Shown here: positions 8,811 to 18,569 of the stretch, one piece after another
Layout: every line of letters begins with the position of its first letter
Position numbering within the stretch: the first letter of the stretch is position 1
Source: Anaerolineae bacterium
GTDB taxonomy: Bacteria; Chloroflexota; Anaerolineae; Aggregatilineales; Phototrophicaceae
Assembly: GCA_025454725.1 (NCBI GenBank)
Contig: JALONW010000006.1
Span: 1-33,782, forward strand
Direction of reading: 5' to 3'
Length of the DNA: 33,782 bases
Made by a program: the position numbers and the translations under genes
Notes under the pieces: model-generated
What the model was told of the DNA's origin: nothing
Seen by the model: only the letters and a program-made list of their open reading frames with translations
Databases searched by the model: none

Positions 8811-8849
8811 AAAAAAGGGGACGGCGTGCTTACGCTGTCCCCTTTTTTA
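8811..8849. terminator. Bidirectional intrinsic terminator between convergent aspS and map
   Basis: AAAAAAGGGGACGGCGT-GCTT-ACGCTGTCCCCTTTTTT. Confidence 0.9.
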
Positions 8850-8912
8850 TAGACTAAATGCACACAGGCGACCCACCGGGTCGCCCATAGGCATCCCCCC
8901 ATCGCTTTCCAC

Positions 8913-9731
8913 CTACAGGCGAGTCATGATCTGTGGGCCGTCCGGCGTGATGGCGATGGTATGTTCAAAATGGGCGCACAGCGACTTATCTTTGGTCACC
9001 ACCGTCCATTTGTCGTCGAGTTCTTTCACGTCAGGCCGCCCGGCCATCACCATCGGCTCGATAGCGTAGGTCATGCCCGACATCAGCGGCACATTGTCAA
9101 AACGCAGATTGCGACTGGGCTTATTCGGCCACCAGTTGGGGACCTGCGGGTCTTCCCACATGGCCTGCCCCACCCCGTGACCGGTATACTCGCGGGCGAG
9201 GCCGTAGCCCTGCTTCTCGATGTACTGCTGGATTGACCGGGCGACCGTCCGAAGGTCATTCCCGATGACCGATGCTTCAATGCCGACGTACAGCGCTCGC
9301 TCAGTCACATCCAACAGGCGCTGGACGTTCGGGCGAACATCACCTACCACATACGTCCACGCCGAGTCACCGACAAAGCCTTGATAGAAGCACCCAGTAT
9401 CGAGGCTAACAATATCGCCCTCTTTCAGGATGCGGTCAGGGCGCGGGATACCATGCACCAGTTCCTCATTGACCGAGGCGGTGATGGTGGCTGGGTAGCG
9501 CGGCGAATTGGGCTTCTCCTGCCCCAAAAAGGCCGGACGTGCGCCGTGGTCGCGGATGACCGCCTCAGCGATTTTGTCCAGTTCGGCGGTCGAGATACCG
9601 GGGCGCAGCGCGGCCTTCATCGCTTGGTGCGCCAGCGCGACGATGCGCCCGGCCTCGCGCATCAGCGCCAGTTCCTCGGCGTTCTTGAGGTAGATTTCGA
9701 CCCCCTCAACCGGGGTGATGCGTGTGGTCAT
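8913..9731 (-). CDS. map: Type I methionine aminopeptidase
   Basis: EELALMREAGRIVALAHQAMKAALRPGIST...SVNEELVHGIPRPDRILKEGDIVSLDTG...YTGHGVGQAMWEDPQVPNW...YAIEPMV. Confidence 0.95.
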   Translation of the reverse strand: MTTRITPVEGVEIYLKNAEELALMREAGRIVALAHQAMKAALRPGISTAELDKIAEAVIRDHGARPAFLGQEKPNSPRYPATITASVNEELVHGIPRPDRILKEGDIVSLDTGCFYQGFVGDSAWTYVVGDVRPNVQRLLDVTERALYVGIEASVIGNDLRTVARSIQQYIEKQGYGLAREYTGHGVGQAMWEDPQVPNWWPNKPSRNLRFDNVPLMSGMTYAIEPMVMAGRPDVKELDDKWTVVTKDKSLCAHFEHTIAITPDGPQIMTRL

Positions 9732-9759
9732 CGGTCATCCTTTGTGTTTTAGGGGGATT

Positions 9760-10485
9760 CTACCCCTTGCGCCGGTTCTTTGCGGCGTCGATGAGTCCAA
9801 AAATTTGGTCGCGGACGGTCTCAATGGGCTGGTCAGCGTTTACCTTGTGCAGCACGCCCTCGGCCTCATAGTGCGGCAGGACGGGGCGCGTCTCGTTCAG
9901 GAATTTTTCGATGCGCCCGATGACTGCGAAGGCGTCGGCGTCGTCGGCGCGGCGGTTGAGCGCCGTCCCGTCGGCGCGCTGGGCGACCAAGCGCGGCGGG
10001 AACATCTTGTTGGCGTCCTGCTCAAACGTCCACGAAATGCCGTCGTGGTTGCTGTAGATGTTGTAAGCCGCGCCGTCTGCCCCGGTCACGCGGCCAAAGC
10101 TGCGCTTGAAGGCGGTGTATAGGTCGAGTTCCAGCACCAGCACCGCGTCGATTGCCCTACCCTGCCCTGCGAGATAATCGGTCAGCCACTTGGCCTGTGG
10201 CTCATTGCGCGGATAGCCGTCCAGCAGCACGCCGCCATAATTTTTCACGTCATCCTGTTCGAGGCGGTCTTTCAGCACAGCATTGGTGGTCTCATCATCG
10301 ACCAAAATCCCAGCGTTGATGGTGGCGATGACGTGCTTGGCGAGTTCGTCGGTGCGCGACTTCATGGCGCGGAACAAGTCGCCGGTCGAGATGTGCAGCA
10401 GGTTGTATTTGTCACAGATATATTTGGCCTGCGTGCCTTTACCAGCGCCCTGCACGCCCATAATCAAGAGGAATAAGCCGTCCAT
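9760..10485 (-). CDS. adk: Adenylate kinase (divergent LID region)
   Basis: MDGLFLLIMGVQGAGKGTQAKYICDKYNLLHISTGDLFR...VLLDGYPRNEPQAKWL. The start is placed at MDGLF (SD GGAGA upstream) rather than the longer 10536 start. Confidence 0.9.
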   Translation of the reverse strand: MDGLFLLIMGVQGAGKGTQAKYICDKYNLLHISTGDLFRAMKSRTDELAKHVIATINAGILVDDETTNAVLKDRLEQDDVKNYGGVLLDGYPRNEPQAKWLTDYLAGQGRAIDAVLVLELDLYTAFKRSFGRVTGADGAAYNIYSNHDGISWTFEQDANKMFPPRLVAQRADGTALNRRADDADAFAVIGRIEKFLNETRPVLPHYEAEGVLHKVNADQPIETVRDQIFGLIDAAKNRRKG

Positions 10486-10544
10486 CAGCGGAATCTCCGT
10501 TTGAGGATGTAAAAAAACGCACGAAAAAAATGTCACGAAAACAA

Positions 10545-10588
10545 GCGATGCCCGCGCCCGGCTGATTGTGCCACGGCGCGGGCATCGC
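10545..10588 (-). terminator. 14-bp perfect inverted repeat between secY and adk; terminator-like
   Basis: GCGATGCCCGCGCC (10545-10558) / GGCGCGGGCATCGC (10575-10588); on the minus strand followed by TTGTTTTC. Confidence 0.7.
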
Positions 10589-10627
10589 CCTACTTACGAC
10601 TGGAAAGCCACACGTCCTAGCAGCAGC

Positions 10628-11956
10628 CTACTTGAGGAAGCCGCGATAGTTCCGCATGACAAGCTGGGCCTCAAGCTGGCGCATGGTCTCAATGACCACG
10701 CCGACCAAGATGATGAGACCTGAGCCGGTGATGACGTTGGCGGCGTTGATGGACGTGCCGGGCGTGAACTGCCCCGCGAACAACACCGAGTTCAAGAAAT
10801 CGACAATGCCGGGGGTCACAGCAATGATACCAAGGAACAGCGCGCCAACCAGCGTGATACGGCGCGTCACGCGGGTGATGAAATCCTGCGTCTGCTTACC
10901 CGGACGGATGCCGGGGATGAAACCGCCGTTGCGCTGGAGGTTGTTGCCGAGGTCTTGGTTGCCAATCATCACGTCCGAGTAAAAGAACGTGAAGAACACC
11001 GTCAGCAGGAAGAACGACAGCCAGTACAGCAACCCCTGTTGGTTGCCGAAGGCGGTGCGGATGCTGTTGCCGAAGTCACCCTCTGGGAAGAAGCTGACGA
11101 TAACGGCGGGCAGCGTGATGATCGCCTGAGCGAAGATCAGGGGGATCATGCCGACCGGGTTGACCTTCATCGGGATGTAAGTGCGCGCCCCGCCGTACTG
11201 CTTGCTGCCGCGCACGCGCTTCCCATACTGCACCGGGATACGCCGCTCACCCTCTTGGATGTAGATGATGACGACGATGCTCACCAGCGTCAGGATGATG
11301 AACAGCGCGAGGTTCCACAGCAGCGGAATCGATGTGTCACCGATCATCTGCGAGAGGTTGGTCGGGACCTGAGCCACGATACCGCTGAAGATGATCATCG
11401 AGATACCGTTGCCGATACCCTGCTCGGTGATCAGCTCACCCAGCCAGACGGCAAACATCGTCCCGGCAGTCATACTGAACAACACCGAGATCGTCAGCAA
11501 GAAATCGCTGCCGAATCCGGGGATGATCTGCGTGCCACCTAAGAGCGAGTTAAAAATTTGAATCTGGCCGAAAGCCTGAAGGAACGCCATCGGGATGGCG
11601 AGATAGTAGGTGTAGCGCGTGATGACATCGCGGCCACCCGGCTCCTTCTGGAGTTCCGCGAGGCGTGGGATCAGCGGGACGAGCAGTTGGAGGATGATCG
11701 ACGCGGTGATGTATGGGTACACCCCGTTGGCGATCACGCTGAAGTTACGCACTGCGCCGCCAGAGAGCAGGTTCAGCACGTTGATGAGGCCAGCGCCCTC
11801 CTGCCCCGGCTGGAGCAGCGCCTCGATGGCGTTACCATCAACGCCGACTACGGGGACATGGGCCGCGAACTGGTAAACCAGCAGGATTAGCCCGGTAATC
11901 AACAGCTTGTTGCGGACATCCGGCAAGCGCCAGATGTTGCGGAACGCCTGTAACAT
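10628..11956 (-). CDS. secY: Preprotein translocase subunit SecY
   Basis: 442 aa MLQAFRNIWRLPDVRNKLLITGLILLVYQFAAHVPVVGVD...; multi-TM, QEGERRIPVQYGKRVRG. Confidence 0.97.
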   Translation of the reverse strand: MLQAFRNIWRLPDVRNKLLITGLILLVYQFAAHVPVVGVDGNAIEALLQPGQEGAGLINVLNLLSGGAVRNFSVIANGVYPYITASIILQLLVPLIPRLAELQKEPGGRDVITRYTYYLAIPMAFLQAFGQIQIFNSLLGGTQIIPGFGSDFLLTISVLFSMTAGTMFAVWLGELITEQGIGNGISMIIFSGIVAQVPTNLSQMIGDTSIPLLWNLALFIILTLVSIVVIIYIQEGERRIPVQYGKRVRGSKQYGGARTYIPMKVNPVGMIPLIFAQAIITLPAVIVSFFPEGDFGNSIRTAFGNQQGLLYWLSFFLLTVFFTFFYSDVMIGNQDLGNNLQRNGGFIPGIRPGKQTQDFITRVTRRITLVGALFLGIIAVTPGIVDFLNSVLFAGQFTPGTSINAANVITGSGLIILVGVVIETMRQLEAQLVMRNYRGFLK

Positions 11957-12031
11957 AAGTTCCTCAAATCCTCTTAACGGCGTGAAAAGACCAACGGGCC
12001 GGTGGCAGCGCCTCCGACCCGGTATGCCTCA

Positions 12032-12556
12032 CTACGCCTTGTCGGCCAGCTTGGCGAGGTCTTCCTTACGCAGTTTCTTGACCGTAGCGTGTGCGCCCTT
12101 GACCAGCAGCTCCAGCTTCTCGGTCTTGCCACCCGCAGCTTCGATGGCGGCCAGCGCCGTCTTGCTGAAACGGTGTGCCTTGATGGTCAGAGCGATTTTC
12201 AGCTCACCGCCGCCCAGCACCGCATAGGGCTGGTTGGCTTTGCGGATCAAGCCCTTCGCGGCCAGCTCAACGCCCGAGATGGTATCGCCAGCGGCGAACA
12301 CATCGTTCAGGTCGCCGATGTTGACCTCTTGGTATTCAATGCGGAAGATGTTGGTGAAACCCCGCTTGAACGGTAGACGGCGCACCAGCGGGAGCTGGCC
12401 ACCTTCAAAGTAGTTGGGGACGCCGCCGCCGGTACGCGCACCCATACCCTTGATACCGCGACCCGCGTAACGACCCTTACCAGCGGCGATACCACGGCCC
12501 ACGCGGGTCCGCTTGCGACGCGCGCCCTTGTCTGCCTTTAATTCATGCAGCTTCAT
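12032..12556 (-). CDS. rplO: 50S ribosomal protein L15
   Basis: MKLHELKADKGARRKRTRVGRGIAAGKGRYAGRGIKG. Confidence 0.97.
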   Translation of the reverse strand: MKLHELKADKGARRKRTRVGRGIAAGKGRYAGRGIKGMGARTGGGVPNYFEGGQLPLVRRLPFKRGFTNIFRIEYQEVNIGDLNDVFAAGDTISGVELAAKGLIRKANQPYAVLGGGELKIALTIKAHRFSKTALAAIEAAGGKTEKLELLVKGAHATVKKLRKEDLAKLADKA

Positions 12557-12559
12557 CGG

Positions 12560-12754
12560 TTAGCCCTCTTGCTCGACTTCTTCCACGCGCACGAGGTGCT
12601 TGATCTTCTCGATCATGCCCCGGATCTGCGGTGTGTCGGTGTGGGTCACGGACGTGTTCAGCTTGCCCAGCCCCAGCGTTTTGACGGTCACGCGCTGGTT
12701 CTGGCCGTAGCCGATCACGCTGCGGACCAGCGTAATCTTCAGTGCCTTAGCCAT
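12560..12754 (-). CDS. rpmD: 50S ribosomal protein L30
   Basis: [48 protein letters not shown]. Confidence 0.95.
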   Translation of the reverse strand: MAKALKITLVRSVIGYGQNQRVTVKTLGLGKLNTSVTHTDTPQIRGMIEKIKHLVRVEEVEQEG

Positions 12755-12757
12755 TGC

Positions 12758-13336
12758 TTACTTCGCCTCCTCGGCGCTGACCTTCTGGGCGCGTGAGGCA
12801 CGCTCCCAGAAGGGGCGCATTTGCTCGACGGGCTTGCCGCGCATGGCGGCCAGCTCCTCGGCGCTCCGCAGCGAACGCAGTGCCTCGATAGTCGCCATCG
12901 CCACGTTGAGCAGGTTGCTGCTCCCCTGCGACTTGGTTAACACATCGCGGACACCGACGGCTTCCAGCACCGCGCGCACACCACCACCGGCGATAACGCC
13001 GGTACCGGGCGAGGCGGGCTTGAGCATCACCTTCGCACCGCCCCACTTGGCCGTAACCTCGTGGGGGATGGTCGTGCCGCTCAGGGCGACCTTGTGCAGG
13101 CGGCGGCGAGCGCGGTCGCTGCCCTTACGGATGCTGTCCGGGACGGCGCGGCTCTTGCCCACGCCGATGCCGATGCGGCCCTTGTTGTCGCCCACGATCA
13201 CCACCGTGCGGAAGGCGAAACGACGGCCACCCTTAATCACCTTAGCGACGCGCGTAATATCTACGACGCGCTCATCAAGCTCCTCGCGATCGTCGTCGCG
13301 GTCGCGGCGCTCTCTTCTCTCACGCTTTTCGGCCAT
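12758..13336 (-). CDS. rpsE: 30S ribosomal protein S5
   Basis: ELDERVVDITRVAKVIKGGRRFAFRTVVIVGDNKGRIGIGVGKSRAVPDSIRKG. Confidence 0.97.
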   Translation of the reverse strand: MAEKRERRERRDRDDDREELDERVVDITRVAKVIKGGRRFAFRTVVIVGDNKGRIGIGVGKSRAVPDSIRKGSDRARRRLHKVALSGTTIPHEVTAKWGGAKVMLKPASPGTGVIAGGGVRAVLEAVGVRDVLTKSQGSSNLLNVAMATIEALRSLRSAEELAAMRGKPVEQMRPFWERASRAQKVSAEEAK

Positions 13337-13355
13337 ACGAATACTCCGTCGTTTC

Positions 13356-13730
13356 CTAGAACTCTAGGCCGCCCTCGCGGGCCCCTTCAGCCAGAGCCGC
13401 AACGCGGCCATGATAGCGGAAGCCACCCCGGTCGAACACGACCTTGGTGATGCCGGCATCTTTGGCGCGCTGCGCCACGATTTGACCGACGATCTTGGCG
13501 ACCTCAGACTTAGTCTTGCCCTCAACCTGCGGCGCGACCTCGGTATCGATGCTCGACGCCGAGACCAAAGTGCGGCCAACGGTATCGTCGATCACCTGCG
13601 CGTAGATGTTGGCTACGCTGCGGTAAATGTTCAGGCGCGGGCGCTCGCTGCTGCCTTCGACGCGGGCGCGCACCCGTGCGTGGCGGCGTTCACGCCCCTC
13701 GCGCTTCTGCTTTGCGTTCTTCTGGTTCAT
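13356..13730 (-). CDS. rplR: 50S ribosomal protein L18
   Basis: [37 protein letters not shown]...[28 protein letters not shown]. Confidence 0.97.
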   Translation of the reverse strand: MNQKNAKQKREGRERRHARVRARVEGSSERPRLNIYRSVANIYAQVIDDTVGRTLVSASSIDTEVAPQVEGKTKSEVAKIVGQIVAQRAKDAGITKVVFDRGGFRYHGRVAALAEGAREGGLEF

Positions 13731-13747
13731 CGTGATGCGGCCCTAGT

Positions 13748-14305
13748 CTACTTCTTCTTCGCAGCGCCGGCCTTACCGACCTTGCGACGAACAACTTCAT
13801 CGGAATAACGCACACCCTTGCCCTTGTACGGCTCGGGCGGACGCAGCTTGCGGATGTCGGCTGCAACCTGCCCCACCACCTGCTTGTCGATACCATCGAC
13901 ATGCAGGACGGTGCCACGGCGGTCTGCCGGGACCTCGAACGAGATACCCTCAGGCGCAGGCACCGGGATCTCGTGGGAGTAGCCCAACTTCATCACCAAC
14001 TGGCCGCTGCGCATCTCGGCGGTGTAACCGGTACCTTCGATGATGAGCGTCCGGCGGAAGCCGGTGGACACGCCCGTCACCATGTTGCTGACGAGAGCGC
14101 GGGTCAGACCGTGCAGCGCACGGTCGGTCCGCGTCTCGGTGACGCGCTCCAGCTCGAGGGTGCCATTGTCCTGCTTGAGGTTAATGGCATCCGGCATGGT
14201 GTGCTTCAGTTCGCCCTTAGGCCCCTTCACCGTCACGGTCTGACCGTCGACTTTGATGTCGACCTTGGCCGGGACGGGGATGATTTTCTTACCTACACGC
14301 GACAT
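13748..14305 (-). CDS. rplF: 50S ribosomal protein L6
   Basis: MSRVGKKIIPVPAKVDIKVDGQTVTVKGPKGEL...PPEPYKGKGVRYSDEVVRRKVGKAG. Confidence 0.97.
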   Translation of the reverse strand: MSRVGKKIIPVPAKVDIKVDGQTVTVKGPKGELKHTMPDAINLKQDNGTLELERVTETRTDRALHGLTRALVSNMVTGVSTGFRRTLIIEGTGYTAEMRSGQLVMKLGYSHEIPVPAPEGISFEVPADRRGTVLHVDGIDKQVVGQVAADIRKLRPPEPYKGKGVRYSDEVVRRKVGKAGAAKKK

Positions 14306-14315
14306 TATTCACCCC

Positions 14316-14720
14316 TTACCACACGTAGCAGATCACCTCACCGCCGACGCGCTCACGCTTGGCTTGGGCTGCCGTCATCACACCACGCGGGGTGGTCATG
14401 ATGGCGATGCCCGTGCCGCTCAGCACGCGGGGGAGGTCAGTGCTACCACGGTACACACGGCGACCAGGCTTGCTCACGCGGGTCATGTTTGAGATGACCG
14501 GGCGGCGCAGGCGGCGCGGACCGTGGTACTTCAGCTCTAGCTGGATCATCGGGACGGGGGCTTCATCACCCACCGTATAGCTTTCGATATAGCCTTCCTC
14601 GTGCAGGATACGGGCTATCTCGATCTTAATCTTGCTCTTCGGCACCACGACCGAGGCCTTACCGGCCATCAAGGCGTTGCGGATGCGCGCGAGCATATCC
14701 CCAATCGGATCAGAAACCAT
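14316..14720 (-). CDS. rpsH: 30S ribosomal protein S8
   Basis: MVSDPIGDMLARIRNALMAGKASVVVPKSKIK...GTGIAIMTTPRGVMTAAQAKRERVGGEVICYVW. Confidence 0.97.
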   Translation of the reverse strand: MVSDPIGDMLARIRNALMAGKASVVVPKSKIKIEIARILHEEGYIESYTVGDEAPVPMIQLELKYHGPRRLRRPVISNMTRVSKPGRRVYRGSTDLPRVLSGTGIAIMTTPRGVMTAAQAKRERVGGEVICYVW

Positions 14721-14731
14721 CGCGCTTCTCC

Positions 14732-14914
14732 TTACCAGCTCGACTTGACAAGGCCGGGGATCTCACCGCGCAGCGCCATCTCACGCACGCAGATGCGGCA
14801 GAGACCAAAGCGGCGGTAGAAACCACGGGGCCGACCGCAGCGGTTGCAGCGGTTACGGACTTGGACGGCGTGCTTACGCCGACCCTCACGGATAATCATC
14901 GACTTCTTAGCCAT
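14732..14914 (-). CDS. rpsN: 30S ribosomal protein S14 type Z (zinc-binding)
   Basis: 60 aa with CNRC...CRIC motifs: [39 protein letters not shown]. Confidence 0.97.
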   Translation of the reverse strand: MAKKSMIIREGRRKHAVQVRNRCNRCGRPRGFYRRFGLCRICVREMALRGEIPGLVKSSW

Positions 14915-14926
14915 CGTATCGTCCCC

Positions 14927-15493
14927 TTAATTTTCCTTGAAGGGCATGCCCATCAGCTTCAGCAAACGGCGGCCCTCCTCGTCGGACTGGGCCGACGTTA
15001 CGATGGTGATCTCCATACCACGAACCTTGTCGATCTTATCGAACTGGATTTCGGGGAAGATCAGCTGCTCGCGCAGGCCGATGGTGTAGTTGCCACGACC
15101 GTCCAGCTTGGACGGGATACCACGGAAGTCGCGGATACGCGGCAGCGCAATGTTGATCAGGCGGTCGAGGAACGACCACATGCGCTCGCCACGCAGCGTC
15201 ACCTTGACACCGATGGCGCGGCCCTCACGCAGCTTGAACTGCGCGATACTCTTCTTGGCGCGGGTAACAACCGGCTGCTGGCCGGTGATGATCCGCAGGT
15301 CCTCGACCGCAGCGTCGATGGTCTTGGGGCTGTCCAGCGCTTCGCCCATCCCGATGTTGATGACAATCTTCTGGATGCGCGGCGTCTGCATGACGCTGGT
15401 GTAGCTAAATTCGGTCATCAAGGCCGGGGCGACTTCCTCGCGGTAGCGAGAGACCAGCACCGGCACAACTTTCTTCTCGGCGTTCTCAGCCAT
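14927..15493 (-). CDS. rplE: 50S ribosomal protein L5
   Basis: [54 protein letters not shown]. Confidence 0.97.
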   Translation of the reverse strand: MAENAEKKVVPVLVSRYREEVAPALMTEFSYTSVMQTPRIQKIVINIGMGEALDSPKTIDAAVEDLRIITGQQPVVTRAKKSIAQFKLREGRAIGVKVTLRGERMWSFLDRLINIALPRIRDFRGIPSKLDGRGNYTIGLREQLIFPEIQFDKIDKVRGMEITIVTSAQSDEEGRRLLKLMGMPFKEN

Positions 15494-15514
15494 CGTTATC
15501 TACCTTTACCCCGG

Positions 15515-15838
15515 CTAATCGATGTCAGCATTGCACTTCTTGCAGAAGCGCACCTTGCTGCCATCTTGCTTGAAACGATAGCCGATGCGGGTCGTCTTAC
15601 TGCACGACGGGCAGATCAACATCACGTTGGAGAGGTCCAGCGGGGCGCTGAACTCCACGATCTGCGCGGGGATCTGCCGACCACCGACCTGCTGGGCCTT
15701 CTTGTGGCGCTTACGGAGGTTGATGCCCTCCACGACCACGCGGTTGTCCTTGTTGAGGACTTCAACGACTTTCCCCTGCTCGCCGTTGTCACGGCCTGCG
15801 ATCACCATCACGGTGTCGCCACTCTTGATGCGCTGCAT
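15515..15838 (-). CDS. rplX: 50S ribosomal protein L24
   Basis: MQRIKSGDTVMVIAGRDNGEQGKVVEVLNKDNRVVVEGINLRKRH...CPSC..CKKC. Confidence 0.96.
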   Translation of the reverse strand: MQRIKSGDTVMVIAGRDNGEQGKVVEVLNKDNRVVVEGINLRKRHKKAQQVGGRQIPAQIVEFSAPLDLSNVMLICPSCSKTTRIGYRFKQDGSKVRFCKKCNADID

Positions 15839-15852
15839 GGTCTATACTCTCC

Positions 15853-16236
15853 TTACAGCGTCTCAGGGGCCAGCGACACGATGCGCGCAAAGCCCCGCTC
15901 ACGGAGTTCACGGGCAACCGGGCCGAAGACGCGAGTCCCCTTGGGACCCCACTGCCCGTCCTTGTCTTGGTCGGCAAGGATCACGGCGGCGTTGTCATCG
16001 AACCGGATGTACGACCCGTCCGGGCGGCGGAATTCCTTGGAGGTGCGGACGATTACCGCCTTCACCACCTCGGACTTCTTAACGCTGCCATTGGGCGAGG
16101 CCGACTTGACCACGCCGACAACGATGTCGCCGACGTAGCCGTAGCGGCGGCGCGAACCGCCCAACACGCGCATGACCAACAGCTCCTGAGCGCCGGTGTT
16201 GTCGGCAACCTTGAGGCGGGATTCGGTCTGAATCAT
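15853..16236 (-). CDS. rplN: 50S ribosomal protein L14
   Basis: [44 protein letters not shown]. Confidence 0.97.
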   Translation of the reverse strand: MIQTESRLKVADNTGAQELLVMRVLGGSRRRYGYVGDIVVGVVKSASPNGSVKKSEVVKAVIVRTSKEFRRPDGSYIRFDDNAAVILADQDKDGQWGPKGTRVFGPVARELRERGFARIVSLAPETL

Positions 16237-16239
16237 GGC

Positions 16240-16533
16240 TTAGACCTCCCCGTCGATGGTCTCAGGGGCGGGGATGGGCTGACCATCGGCACCCTCAAGC
16301 ACGGCCTCGACCACCCAGCGCTTGTGGCGGCTGAGGGGCTTGCTCTCGACCACGCGCACCAGCGACCCGGTCTTGACCGCGTTGCTCTCGTCGTGCGCCA
16401 TAATCTTCTTGGTCGAGATGACGATCTTCTTATATACCCGGTGCATCGTGCGGCGCTCGATGGCGACCACGACGGTTTTATCCATCTTGTCGCTCACCAC
16501 GCGCCCGACCAACCGGCGGCGATCATTGGTCAT
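16240..16533 (-). CDS. rpsQ: 30S ribosomal protein S17
   Basis: RRRLVGRVVSDKMDKTVVVAIERRTMHRVYKKIVISTKKIMAHDE. Confidence 0.96.
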   Translation of the reverse strand: MTNDRRRLVGRVVSDKMDKTVVVAIERRTMHRVYKKIVISTKKIMAHDESNAVKTGSLVRVVESKPLSRHKRWVVEAVLEGADGQPIPAPETIDGEV

Positions 16534-16536
16534 CGC

Positions 16537-16746
16537 TTACTTCCCCTTACTTTCGCTGCCGGCCTTGCGCTGGCCCAGCACGGTCTTGAACCGGGCGAGG
16601 TCGCGCCGGTTGGCCTTGATGAGGTTGGGATTCTTCAGCTCGCCGCTGGCCTTCTGCAGGCGGAGCTTGTACATCTCTTCCCGGTTGTCCTCGATGGCAT
16701 CAAGGAGTTGCTCGTCAGACAGCTTGGTGATCTCACGAATATCCAT
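16537..16746 (-). CDS. rpmC: 50S ribosomal protein L29
   Basis: MDIREITKLSDEQLLDAIEDNREEMYKLRLQKASGELKNPNLIKANRRDLARFKTVL. Confidence 0.96.
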   Translation of the reverse strand: MDIREITKLSDEQLLDAIEDNREEMYKLRLQKASGELKNPNLIKANRRDLARFKTVLGQRKAGSESKGK

Positions 16747-16747
16747 G

Positions 16748-17176
16748 TTAGCTCACCTCCTGCCCCGAGATCGGGTCGATCCGCTTGATGATCTTGGTCT
16801 TGCAGGGCAGCTTGAACCCGGCAAGGCGCAGCGCCTCAAGCGCTTCGGCCTCACTCACGCCGCCCATCTCGAACAGGACGCGGCCCGGCTTGACGACCGC
16901 TGCCCAATATTCCACCGAACCCTTACCGCTACCCATGCGGGTCTCGGCGGCTTTCTGGGTGATGGGCTTGTCCGGGAACACCCGGATCCAAATCTTACCA
17001 CGGCGCTTGATGTAGCGGACCATCGCACGGCGGGCGGCCTCGATCTGGCGGCTGGAGAGCCAGATTGGCTCCAGTGCCTGAAGGCCGTACTCACCGAACT
17101 GGACCGCCGCGCCCCGAAGCTCAGTCCCCTTACGGCGACCGCGCATTTGCTTACGGTATTTGACACGCTTTGGCAT
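16748..17176 (-). CDS. rplP: 50S ribosomal protein L16
   Basis: [52 protein letters not shown]; start placed at MPKR. Confidence 0.96.
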   Translation of the reverse strand: MPKRVKYRKQMRGRRKGTELRGAAVQFGEYGLQALEPIWLSSRQIEAARRAMVRYIKRRGKIWIRVFPDKPITQKAAETRMGSGKGSVEYWAAVVKPGRVLFEMGGVSEAEALEALRLAGFKLPCKTKIIKRIDPISGQEVS

Positions 17177-17224
17177 CAACATGCTGATTGCTCCTCTATC
17201 CTTACGCCCAGACGCGCCCGGGGG

Positions 17225-17902
17225 CTACTGGCTGATGTACACGCCGGATTTTTCTTCCTTGCGCGCCGCGTCTTGCTGCAGGATTTCCCCCTTGTAGATC
17301 CAGACCTTGATGCCAAGCTGGCCGAAGGTCGTCAGGGCTTCCGTCCGACCGTAGTCGATGTTGGCGCGGAGGGTGTTGCGCGGAACGCGACCCTCGCTGA
17401 CCATCTCGCGGCGGCTCATGTCGCCACCGGCCAGACGGCCGCAAACCTCGATACGGATGCCCTGAGCGCCGAGACGCATGGCCTGCTGCACCGCACGCTT
17501 CATGGCGCGGCTGTGACCGATACGACGGATGAGCTGGCCGGCGATGTTCTCGGCAACCAACTGCGCGTCGGCATCGGGCTTGTCGATCTCATTGACCTCA
17601 ACCTTAACCTTCTTGCCGGTCAGGGTTTCGAGGTCGGTCTTGAGCTTCTTGACCGCCTTGCCCTCACGCCCGATGATGATGCCGGGGCGCATGGTGTGGA
17701 TGGTCACCACGACTTGGTTGGGGAAGCGCTCGATCTCGGTGCGGCTGACCCCGGCCTTCTCGGCCTCGGTCTTGATGAACGCACGGATCTTGCGGTCTTC
17801 CTTCAACAGGTCAACGTAGTCACGGCCTTCCGCATACCAGCGCGACTCCCAGTCGCGGTTGATCTTGAGGCGGAATCCGATAGGATGGACTTTACGACCC
17901 AT
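17225..17902 (-). CDS. rpsC: 30S ribosomal protein S3
   Basis: MGRKVHPIGFRLKINRDWESRWYAEGRDY...RPGIIIGREGKAVKKLK...RVPRNTLRANIDYGRTEALTTFGQLGIKVWIYKGE. Confidence 0.97.
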   Translation of the reverse strand: MGRKVHPIGFRLKINRDWESRWYAEGRDYVDLLKEDRKIRAFIKTEAEKAGVSRTEIERFPNQVVVTIHTMRPGIIIGREGKAVKKLKTDLETLTGKKVKVEVNEIDKPDADAQLVAENIAGQLIRRIGHSRAMKRAVQQAMRLGAQGIRIEVCGRLAGGDMSRREMVSEGRVPRNTLRANIDYGRTEALTTFGQLGIKVWIYKGEILQQDAARKEEKSGVYISQ

Positions 17903-17908
17903 AGAGCC

Positions 17909-18256
17909 TTACTCCTGTGTACTCTGGCGTGGGGCAAGCACGACGGTCAGGTGCGACATGCGCTTGATGCGGGGCTTGTAGCGCCCGCGTGCGCCTGCCT
18001 TGACCCGGCGCAGCCGCGTACCCTCATCGGCCCAGATTTGCGCCACAATGAGCGTGCTGGGGTCGATGTCGTGGTTGTTCTCGGCATTAGCGAGGGCCGA
18101 GTTCAGGGTCTTGAAGACGAAACCCGCGCCCTTCTGGGGCATGTATTCCAAGACAGTCTTGGCTTGGAGCGCGTCCAGCCCGCGAACCTTGTCACACACG
18201 AGGCGCAACTTCTGGGGCGAGATGGGCAGGTGCTTGGTGCGTGCGTTGACTTCCAT
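17909..18256 (-). CDS. rplV: 50S ribosomal protein L22
   Basis: MEVNARTKHLPISPQKLRLVCDKVRGLDALQAKTVLEYMPQKG...GRYKPRIKRMSHLTVVL. Confidence 0.96.
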   Translation of the reverse strand: MEVNARTKHLPISPQKLRLVCDKVRGLDALQAKTVLEYMPQKGAGFVFKTLNSALANAENNHDIDPSTLIVAQIWADEGTRLRRVKAGARGRYKPRIKRMSHLTVVLAPRQSTQE

Positions 18257-18270
18257 CGTTCAGCCGCCCC

Positions 18271-18543
18271 CTACTTCTTCTTCTTCTCGACGACGTGACC
18301 CCGGAAGCTGCGCGTAGGCGCGAACTCACCGAGCTTGTGACCGACCATGTTCTCGGTCATGAAGATGGCGACGTGGCGTCGGCCATCGTGAACTGCGATG
18401 GTGTGACCGACCATCTGCGGGAACACGGTGCTGTCCCGGCTCCACGTGCGGATGACGGTCTTCTTGTTTTCCGAGTTCAGCTTCTCGACCTTGGCCAGAA
18501 GCTTGGGGTCAATAAAAGGCCCCTTTTTCAGCGAACGGCTCAT
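18271..18543 (-). CDS. rpsS: 30S ribosomal protein S19
   Basis: [58 protein letters not shown]. Confidence 0.97.
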   Translation of the reverse strand: MSRSLKKGPFIDPKLLAKVEKLNSENKKTVIRTWSRDSTVFPQMVGHTIAVHDGRRHVAIFMTENMVGHKLGEFAPTRSFRGHVVEKKKK

Positions 18544-18569
18544 ATCTTACGTCCTCGTCTCGTGCGCTT

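Noticed and set aside
16322-18298. 658-aa plus-strand ORF across rpsQ-rpsS, and 14861-16138 (425 aa) similarly
   Set aside because: They span several conserved minus-strand ribosomal genes; sequence shows no recognisable domain and is low-quality antisense.
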